Origin: Plutella xylostella
Taxonomy: Eukaryota > Arthropoda > Insecta > Lepidoptera > Plutellidae
Assembly: GCF_932276165.1 (NCBI RefSeq)
Contig: NC_063995.1
Coordinates: 2,604,001-2,668,000, forward strand
DNA: 64,000 nucleotides
Direction of reading: 5' to 3'
Shown here one piece after another: positions 55,801 to 64,000 of the stretch. Within the stretch, counting starts at the first letter, position 1; each line of letters opens with the position of its first letter. The position numbers and the translations under genes are program-made. The notes beneath the pieces were generated by a model, which was not told the DNA's origin, did no database searches, and saw only the letters and a list, made by a program, of their open reading frames with translations.

Positions 55801-56514
55801 TATGACTTCGATATGACCGGCATCGTTCGTATCGCATCAAACTGATTGTCATAAATGTATGGAGAAACGGCGTCGGCAATGATGATGAAGTGGACGCACT
55901 TGTGTGAATTTCTATACGAAGAACACTGAATGCGATGCGTCCGTTACGTACGATGCTGAAGGGTGGACGCTTACCTTACTACGAGTATTTGTCGTTTTTA
56001 AGTTTTGTTACACTTTCACGTACCTAATCTGAAATATGAAAAAGCTCGTGCTGATGCATCACTAAACCAGAAATTTCCATGGGAAAACTTTTAATGGCGA
56101 AGCCAGGCTCTTATAGCTGCTAAAGTGTTGGTTAAAGGAGATCCGTCTATCACTTATGGCGTTGCTACGACTAGTGAAGAGTGTTGATTAGTGATGAAGA
56201 AAAAAATCATCAATAGTGATTTTAATTTCACATCGTTATCTATTAATGTCAATGAACTGGTTCACGGAACATAAGCAGATCAATGTATTTATTCCTACGA
56301 GTAAATTAGCATGTACTTTAACTGCCTCTAATCCGCTTTATCATTTTGGATTAACCGACTAATCCGTTAGATATATCTTTATATGTATTGTGGTTTTTAG
56401 ATAAAATAAGTAGATACTGACCTACCTATATGCAACGTACCTAAGTAAATGGTAAGTTGTATTTTACATTTTTGTGCAATATACCTAGTATTCGTACAAT
56501 ACAAACCATGAAAC

Positions 56515-56605
56515 TATGTATTTTCAAAACTTTGACGGATAAATGATGTCTGTAGATGATAGAAGAAATTTTTCGTTTCCGCAAATTGCAACAGCTGCAC
56601 TATAC
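56515..56605. repeat. Fragment related to the element at 49912-50262
   Basis: GTCTGTAGATGATAGAAGAA and TTTTTCGTTTCCGCAAATTG match 50086-50142 with few changes. Confidence 0.55.
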
Positions 56606-57123
56606 GTACCGGTTGCAAATAAGTTAATATTACGAGCAACTTATTTATTCAATTTTTTGGAATAAAATCTATCTTATCTTATCCAGCAAATGACGATTAT
56701 TGGCTAATTAATAATAATATTGATGATAGACAGAACTTAAGAGGTACTCACAGTGGCTCACATTGTGTATAATACTTTTAGCAAAGTAGGTAGGTACCTG
56801 AGATGGCGGATTGCACCGGATTTCCGTTTTTAGAGAGCTTAATGGTCGCGCTTCAACCATCGTAACGATCATAATGGCTATTGAAGGCGTCAGTAATTAC
56901 TGTGTTTTCACAAAACTGCCTATAAAATATAATAACTGAACGAGTATTATGTTATGTAACGTACCTACATAATAACAATTAAATTTATTCTTATTTTCTT
57001 TTTCTTGATCACTTATGTTTATATACAATCAACAGTATGTGAACGTATGAATCTATAAGACTTCCAAACATCTGTTCTCATGAACCAAATATCGATTTTA
57101 ATAGTAACAAGGATACAAGAGAC

Positions 57124-57394
57124 GACCGACTGGTGTAGTGGTTAGTAGCCCTGACTGCTGAGCCGAAGGTCCCGGGTTCGATTCCCGGCTGCGGCAGATA
57201 TTTGTTTAAAGACAGATATTTGTACTCGGGTCTTGGGTGTTGGTATTTATATTTAATATGTATTTATCTATGTATTTGTGTAAATATATCAGCTGTCCGA
57301 TACCCATAACACAGGCTCTGCCTAGCTTGGGGTCGGATGGCCGTGTGTGAGGTGTCCCCACATATTTATTATTATTTATTATTTATTTATTTAA
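57124..57394 (+). mobile_element. tRNA-derived SINE, copy 2
   Basis: Head with GTGTAGTGGTTAGTAGCCC and GGTTCGATTCCCGGC, body as at 29536, ending in a TTATTATTTATT tail. Confidence 0.85.
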
Positions 57395-57797
57395 GTTGTG
57401 GCTCAGTATGTGAAAATCTTATAGATAACAAGAAAAACATTCTGAAAAATAAAGTGATCAAACATTTAAATATTGAATAGAACAAACATTTCACCAAAGA
57501 CAATCACTAAAAGCTCTACATACACACTAAAACATAAACACAAACAGTACTTAGGTACCTACTACATATTTTCTCCGTGCATAGTAAAATTAGTCATCTA
57601 CTCTCTGATTTTTAATTGGAAAGAATTCTGACATTTTATAAGTGATGCTACTAAAAAAGTTCTTTACCGAAAAAATGAAAAATTGCGATCCATTTCTGGG
57701 CAATAATTTTTTCTTAATATTTTTATACAAAAAGATAAATCTAAATATTTACTTGCTCAAGTAAACTAATACAAAAATAACAAATATTTCAATATAA

Positions 57798-58022
57798 TAG
57801 CTGTTCCCGCGAGCTTCGCTTCGCCTTAATAAGTTTTCCCGTGGGAATTCCGCGATAAAAAGTAACATATGTGTTAATCCAGGGTGTTAGCTAACTTCAT
57901 TCCAAATTTCATTAAAATCGGTTCAGCCGTTTTGACGTGAAGAAATAACAAACATACACACATACATACATACATACATACACATATACACTTACAAACT
58001 TTCGCATTTATAATATGAAGTA
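57798..58022 (+). repeat. Lepidoptera-type dispersed repeat with CATACATA tail
   Basis: Uninterrupted version of the repeat at 42395: AGCTGTTCCCGCGAGCTTCG, TTTCCCGTGGGAATTCCGCG, AATCGGTTCAGCCGTTTTG, then (CATA)n at 57957-57985. Confidence 0.68.
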
Positions 58023-58239
58023 GGATCACGACTCACGACCCATGTATCGAATTAATTTTAATTGCTTTATTTTATTCTTTAGCATGGCATCACTTCCTAC
58101 TAAATTCAGGGATAATAAACCTTTTTAATCAATTTCAAAAAAAGATTGTCTATTCGGTAAGTACATATAATATGTTCGGTATGTATGTAAGATTATTGGA
58201 ACTGCACCATATTGACATATGACAATATACGAGTATTAG

Positions 58240-58555
58240 GGCTAATAAACAAATATTCAAAATTTTATAAATGTTTATGTACCTATGTACGTTTATATGC
58301 TTGTTGGTATGTATGTTTGTCCACGCATATCTCCGAAACGATTGATCCGATTGTCACTATTCTTTTTGAGGGTTCCGTACCTCAAAAGGAAAAAAAGGAA
58401 CCCTTATAAGATCACACTTTGTTGTCACGACCTGTTTTCTCGGAAACGGGTAAAGATATCAAGCTGATATTTCGTATAGATGTACATAATTATGATGAAA
58501 TTAAAAGGAAAACTACCTCAGGTAATTAAGTATACTTGTACGGAACACTCAATGC
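58240..58555 (+). repeat. Dispersed repeat with GGGTTCCGTACCTC hairpin
   Basis: GGGTTCCGTACCTCAAAAGG followed by an inverse GGAACCC forms a short stem, then CTCGGAAACGGGTAAAGATA. This motif is frequent in Lepidoptera genomes in my memory; the family name is unknown to me. Confidence 0.55.
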
Positions 58556-58690
58556 GTGAGTCCAACTGGCTCAGTCGGGTAAGCGCCCGCTTCTCAAGCA
58601 AGAGATGCGGGTTCGAATCTCGGCGCTGACATGTAGGTAACAATGAGTTCTTTGAATTTAAGTACAATGTATACCATCGCTCTTACGGAG
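58555..58690 (+). mobile_element. tRNA-derived SINE of another family
   Basis: TGGCTCAGTCGGGTAAGCGC and B box GGGTTCGAATCTCGG. The acceptor stem does not pair, so not a functional tRNA. Confidence 0.65.
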
Positions 58691-58794
58691 AAGGAAAACA
58701 TCTGTGATGAAGATACTGATGATGATGATAATAGTGATGATTAGGTAGAGATTTTAATAAACAAATCCATCATCATCCATCCATCGTCATACCT

Positions 58795-59190
58795 ATAGCA
58801 GTTCACTGCTGGACGTATTCCCTCCCAAAGCACGCCACTGGATTGGACAGACTCTGCAGCTGGGTAGAAACAACTTCCAATCAGAGGTCAATAGAAGAAT
58901 ACAATTGGGCTGGGCAGCATTTGGCAAACTTCGTCAAGTCTTCTCGTCGCCCATACCACAAAGTCTCAAGACGAAAGTCTTTGATCAGTGTGTCCTACCG
59001 GTTATGACCTATGGGGCTAAAACGTGGACACTTACTATGCTTGAAAGATCGCATCCGGAACGAAGTAATCTGACAGAGAACTAAAGTCACCGACATAGCT
59101 CACCGAGTTAGTAAGCTTAAGTGGCAATGGGCTGGTCACATCTGTCGAAGAACCGATGACCGATGGGGTAAACGTGTTCTGCTGTCTTAC
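58795..59190 (+). mobile_element. RTE-type LINE fragment, frameshifted
   Basis: Reads RRIQLGWAAFGKLRQVFSS, VFDQCVLPVMTYGAKTWTLT, then after frame changes TKVTDIAHRVSKLKWQWAGH. At least one stop interrupts; a decayed copy. Confidence 0.8.
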
Positions 59191-59971
59191 TCCCAGCGAT
59201 GAGTCGCTGACACAATTTTACCTGTATCGCTAATTTGGTACCACCACCGCACATTTTAGACTCACAGTTTGCTGTGACGACACGCAAGCCAGTCAGTGCA
59301 CACAATACAATTTTATAGAGCGACATCTCTTTTTTTTACCTCTATTCAAATACGAACGCAACATCGCCCTGACATCGGCGCGGCTACCGTTTCAAAAATA
59401 ATTACTAGTTGTTTTTAGATATATTTTCTACGACAGCGATAATTATATAAGATAATTGAGATTATCTTTAATTGTATTTTTCACTGTTTGTAATATATTT
59501 AGGTAGGTACGGTAATTATTTCTCACCGTAGGTAAATCCCCTTTTAATTTGGAGCGCCGCACTTAATAAAATGGATACAGGGACTAAAAAAAATATATTA
59601 TAGTCTCAGATGTCCAGACTCGTATTGAAAAAGTGCCCAGCCCAAAAAGGTTTGTGATCTCTGATTTGTCTAAAATTGATAACTGTCAGAATTCCGTAAG
59701 ATTACTAATAACAGGTTATATTATATAGAAAATCAAGGATGGAACACAGTGATGCATAAAACAAATTGTGCATAGACCAAAATACAATACCACTACCATT
59801 CCATGATGTTCCTTATGGTTTGGTAAATAAAAAATACTGGCCAGCCAGACAAACTACGAAAAAGAAAAAAAGACAGTTGACAAGCTACAAACGTGCACGT
59901 GCGACCCATAGACAAATATATATATTTTTAAATCTAAGTGCACATGCGATCCCATGCCGTGCTTGTCTTAC

Positions 59972-60046
59972 CCTTTTTGGGCGCCTTCGGGCCCAGGGCT
60001 GGGGCCTCGGCCTCCGCCTGTGCCGCCGGAGCCCCCGACTCTACAT
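59972..60046 (-). CDS. Candidate internal exon of an unidentified gene, Ala/Pro/Glu-rich
   Basis: 75 nt with acceptor ATACTTGCAG and donor GTAAGA on the minus strand. One frame is open and reads VESGAPAAQAEAEAPALGPK then APKK. It is GC-rich in AT-rich surroundings, and codons mostly end in G or C. The other two frames contain stops or read as simple Gly/Arg. Repetitive composition makes homology hard to judge, and I do not recognise the protein. Partner exons were not found in the window. Confidence 0.45.
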
Positions 60047-60110
60047 CTGCAAGTATAGGCATCATCAATACTGGAGCCCTGCATAACTGGATTAACTAAA
60101 AATTTTAGAC

Positions 60111-60377
60111 GTCCGAATGGCGTAGTGGTTAGTGACCCTGACTACTGAGCCGAAGGTCCCGGGTTCGATTCCCGGCTGGGACAGATATTTGTTTAAAGAC
60201 AGATATTTGTACTTGGGTCTTGGGTGTTGATATTTATATTTAGTATCTGTCTATCTATGTATTTGTGTAGATATATCAGCTGTCCAACACCCATAACACA
60301 GGTTCTGCCTAGCATGGGGTCGGATGGCCGTGTGTGAGATGTCCCCATATATTTATATTTATTTATTATATTTATTT
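60111..60377 (+). mobile_element. tRNA-derived SINE, copy 3
   Basis: GTCCGAATGGCGTAGTGGTT and GGTTCGATTCCCGGCTGGGA, same body, ATTTATTTATT tail. It lies 64 bp from the candidate exon at 59972-60046. Confidence 0.86.
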
Positions 60378-61373
60378 GTATAAAATTTTTGTTTATTTCG
60401 ATAAAAAACTTAATTTCGAGGTTATGTTTCTTAAGGAAACTTGTTCAGTTTGACGAGTAAATCAAGTCGTTTATGTCACGGGAGCATATAATATTTACCG
60501 GTTATATTTATCAGTTAAATAATAAACATATAATACAGAAAGTATTTATCAGACAAAACATTAGGAATTCACGTACGTCAGACAATAAATTAAATGCATC
60601 AATCATTTCGACCAATCTTTATACCATGTCAGTCAATTAACCCGCGTACTAATATCAATGAATATTCGACATATTTCATGAGAGATATTATTTATAGATT
60701 GGTACAACAGCCAGCCCGTTGATTGATGAAATTGAGTCCATTTAGATACAGAATGTTTAATAAAATAAAATTACAGGGTGTGACCAAAAGGATATAATAC
60801 TTTTAATAATGAAGCTCTTGTTTGATAGGTTATCGGAGCGATGCTGCGCCAACCACAACTCTATTTATTTGTCAAGGAAAAGTACCTGCACGGTATAGCC
60901 TACCTTTCCTAGTCGGAGGAAGGGAGGTATAAAAAGGGGAATTATAAAACGAGCGAACAAAAAAAAACTTTGCGACTGATGATGACATACTGTTTTAATA
61001 ACTTGAGCGGTATGAATTTGAGTAAGCGAAAAATTAACTAAACTGACGACGAATATTGATTTATAATAAAATCCAGAACGAGCTTACAAAAAGTGGATTG
61101 TGATAAATCCATTTCAGATATTAAAATTTTATCCGAGCGACTAAATTACTAAGTGAGCGACTGGAAATACAGAGAGAGCAACTTCAATATTAAGATAAAG
61201 ATTCGATTTTTCTAAGTGAGGTTATACTTAGCGAACTACTAAAAAGTTCACTTTGAGCAAAGTTTTGTATACTGCTATTAATGATTATTGGTTACTGATA
61301 TTCTATTTGAGGGCTTATGTTTTTTATTTAGATACGCTTTTTTAATGAAAACTACAGATTTTTAAATGCGCGT

Positions 61374-61432
61374 GAATTCGAATGGGGGCGCGGGCGGGGC
61401 GACGAATCGTTGCAGTCAGGTGAGTCGTAGTA
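61374..61432 (+). other. GC-rich patch ending in a splice-donor-like site
   Basis: ATGGGGGCGCGGGCGGGGCG followed by GCAGTCAG and GTGAGT. It could be a first exon encoding MGARAGRRIVAV, or chance. No downstream exon was recognised. Confidence 0.25.
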
Positions 61433-63581
61433 GGGCTCCTCATACCTATCAACGTTTCTTAGTATTAATAAGAAGTTTTTTTTAGTTGACTGAAGCGTCT
61501 TATTTTATTTTTTGTTCATTTGATTGAAATAAATGCATGCATATTACTTAACTTTTACGGAGTACATTGTTTTATTTAATTACCCTTATATTCCAATAAT
61601 AAAATTTCTAAACTAATACAATAGTGTTTCTTCAAATAGTTATTTCATATTATTTTTATTTTTTTAAATGTGAGCTCATTATACTCTGCTCATTAGAGTA
61701 TTTTTCAAAATGGTTTTTGTACTCGAAACACTTCATTTAAAATAAAATGCTGCTCAGTATAAAAAATACATTTGCCAAATATTGAAAAAATGCAGGACGT
61801 AACGTTGACACTCAAACAAATATTAGGTCGCTCAAACATTATGAAGCTGCTCATTTTGTATTTTAAGTAACTCAAATTAATGTTTGTAAGTTGCTGTTCT
61901 GTTGATTTCTCGTCACTCGCAGTCAGTCGCTCACTTAGTAATTCTATAACCCAAATTCAATAATTTTGACACTTAGAACTGTAATTTACAGTCACTCGTT
62001 TTATTGCTACCCGTATAAAAATAAGGTATTATAACAACGCTGCGCCAAATACGTGTGGCCAATTTTTCAACCATGACATCGACTCCATGAGAGATCTCAT
62101 GGTTGTGCAAAAAATAAATTAAATAAAGTGATCAATTAGCAGATATGATAAGTGAGATAACACGAGTGCTCCTTACATATGTAACACTTGATAAATGCAT
62201 TGATAACAATTTATTTAGCGAGCGGATATACAAAAATACGAACTGAAAGCACTAAATGTTTGTAGTTTTTGACTTCCAAATGTGTGTGTCTGTTTATATC
62301 TAATTTAATATGTGCATTTTGTGTTTTACTGTCGTGACCAAACAACAGTGTGGCGTCATTTGCTACTAGGTATTATTATAGTTATCAGTTGCTAATTGAT
62401 CAGAATATAAAAAACTATTAAATTTTATCGTGTAATTTGTTTGCACTCGCGGCGCCTGCGATAATGTCGTGTATGTAGAAGATTAGTCCAAGACAAACAT
62501 TGCTCTCCTAAGACGTAGTTGCAAACATCCAGATATACATACACTTTAGCCTGTGTCTGTGTCTTTTCAATGTTCTTGCCTCTCGCTGAGGCAGCTAACA
62601 GATTAATATCAACGTTTTGAGGAGAAACAAATTACAAAATGACACAATATAATTATGTCCTAAAGTCCAAACCTACCTATCTAGCGTTGATTAAATCCCT
62701 AGGGTAGTAAGGTAGATCGCTGAATTTCATTACTGAACTATTATATAATTATTTTACATAAACAAATATGGTGGTATGGTATGGTCGGGTTAAAATACTA
62801 CTCCAGCTTCATTAATTAATGAAAACCCTTGTGGGTTGGGTAAAAGTGAATTGCTGCACCCAGAATGTTAGTCATAATGCATGTTAACTATAGGTTAGAT
62901 GCAAATGTACCGAGAACCATATAATATGCTAATTAAAACAAATATCTGTCTAAACTGGGGATCTTACCCAAAAATATTCGGTGTAACTACTTATGTACCT
63001 ACCTACCTACTCCGATGCACCGTACATAATACATGTACATTAGATATATAATATACCTACCAATTTATGCATAAATAATGTATTTTTTACTGATTAGTAG
63101 GTACTAAATACTGATAGTAAATAAATTTTTTCATACAGTATAAAAATGATAATAACAATAAAGTTGGCGTTTCAAATTTGCTACTGAAAACGGCACGAGC
63201 TTATCAAACGATCAGTCCAATTTAAGATAGCATTAGCCAAAGTTCATACTGAAAGATAATACTCGTAAGTACAAGGAAGAAGTAAATAATAATAATTGTA
63301 CCAAACTATATTATTGGTCATGTGAATGTTTACTATGTTGACTTGATTTTCAGGATAAGTAACCTTATTCCCATTCAGATTTGAAACCTAGGTGTTTACT
63401 TGGCCATATTTTTTTCATAGCACCTATCTTTTCAAATTCTTACAAGGTAAGACGTGTTGGACACACGACATAATATATTATGTACATAATTTTTCTATGC
63501 ATATTTCATAATTATAGTGTTAGAATCGTTATGGTCGGACGATACTTATAACATAATTAGCAGTCCAAATAGTCTAAAAGC

Positions 63582-63767
63582 GTGACAGTTCAGGTTTCAT
63601 GGTTATTGCAAATTAAGTTATTTGACTTGGAAAAGTATTTGCAATATGGTTACGAGAGTATGTTTCTTGACCATAAATTTATCATGGAAATAGCTGAAGA
63701 ATATTTAATCGATAGATACACAGCCGCAGTTTTATCTACATACGCGACAATGAAAAAGTACGAGTGA
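63582..63767 (+). other. Small ORF of unknown nature
   Basis: 61 codons; the part KFIMEIAEEYLIDRYTAAVL looks helical and protein-like, but composition is not distinctive. No homologue is recognised. Confidence 0.2.
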
Positions 63768-63770
63768 CAT

Positions 63771-63960
63771 ACACCAAATTACTCCTAAACGAAAAAGGCT
63801 AGCTTAATGACGTCGCGTCGTCAGAGATATTATTATGTTGTAGCAGGTACATTTAACAGCGCATCAGAATATCACCACGACCTTTTTTTTTAATTGGGGC
63901 CCTTTGTTGTCTTAATTTTGTGAGTGAAACATTACATTGCTCTCGACTCTCGCGAGTGTA
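63771..63960. repeat. Copy of the AATGAAAAAGTTCC repeat family
   Basis: ACCAAATTACTCCTAAACG, AAAAAGGCTAGCTTAATGAC and TTTTGTGAGTGAAACATTAC follow the order seen at 48788-48985. It starts 4 bp after the small ORF. Confidence 0.6.
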
Positions 63961-64000
63961 GATTAAATTAGGTCTTCAGCTCAAATATCGTTCATTTGCG

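Larger units (their letters stand above)
48041..64000. other. Gene-poor region with scattered repeats
   Basis: About 16 kb of AT-rich DNA. Apart from the entries below I recognise no host gene. Open frames are short and lack coding character. Confidence 0.6.

Overview
The window is AT-rich insect nuclear DNA, most likely from a moth or butterfly. The evidence is GT/AG introns, insect-type gene content, R1-, RTE- and CR1-like LINE pieces, tRNA-derived SINEs and many short inverted-repeat DNA transposons of kinds common in Lepidoptera. The order assignment is an inference; no species can be named.

Left part (143-16388, + strand): the 3' end of a UBR4 / purity-of-essence (poe) orthologue, a giant E3 ubiquitin ligase. 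I place 18 exons whose phases all close, giving 1028 residues up to the stop, including the C-terminal hemiRING E3 module. The 5' part of the gene lies outside the window. At least five exons have extra partial copies of their own 3' end and splice donor just downstream. One of these is a five-copy array of 108-109 bp. One SINE and one LINE fragment have inserted with target sites that overlap splice donors. A 4.9-kb 5'-truncated R1-type LINE sits in the intron after exon 6. Its open reading frame runs reverse transcriptase, RNase H, CCHC knuckle, about 490 undefined residues, then a superfamily 1 helicase like those of positive-strand RNA viruses.

Middle part (18859-47615, - strand): a complete seven-exon aquaporin gene of the insect Drip / AQP1 type, 257 residues, convergent with UBR4. 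Its second intron is about 19.75 kb and is full of MITEs, SINE copies, a LINE fragment and a hAT-like insertion.

Right part (about 48000-64000): mostly non-coding DNA with MITEs, SINEs, RTE fragments, hairpins and simple repeats. One 75-nt alanine/proline/glutamate-rich stretch on the - strand (59972-60046) looks like a coding exon of an unidentified gene. A short GC-rich patch with a donor (61374-61432, +) and a small ORF (63582-63767, +) are weak candidates.

The two host genes have no evident shared function. UBR4 acts in protein turnover and the aquaporin in water transport. The strongest unusual features are the LINE-helicase fusion and the repeated partial duplication of UBR4 exons.
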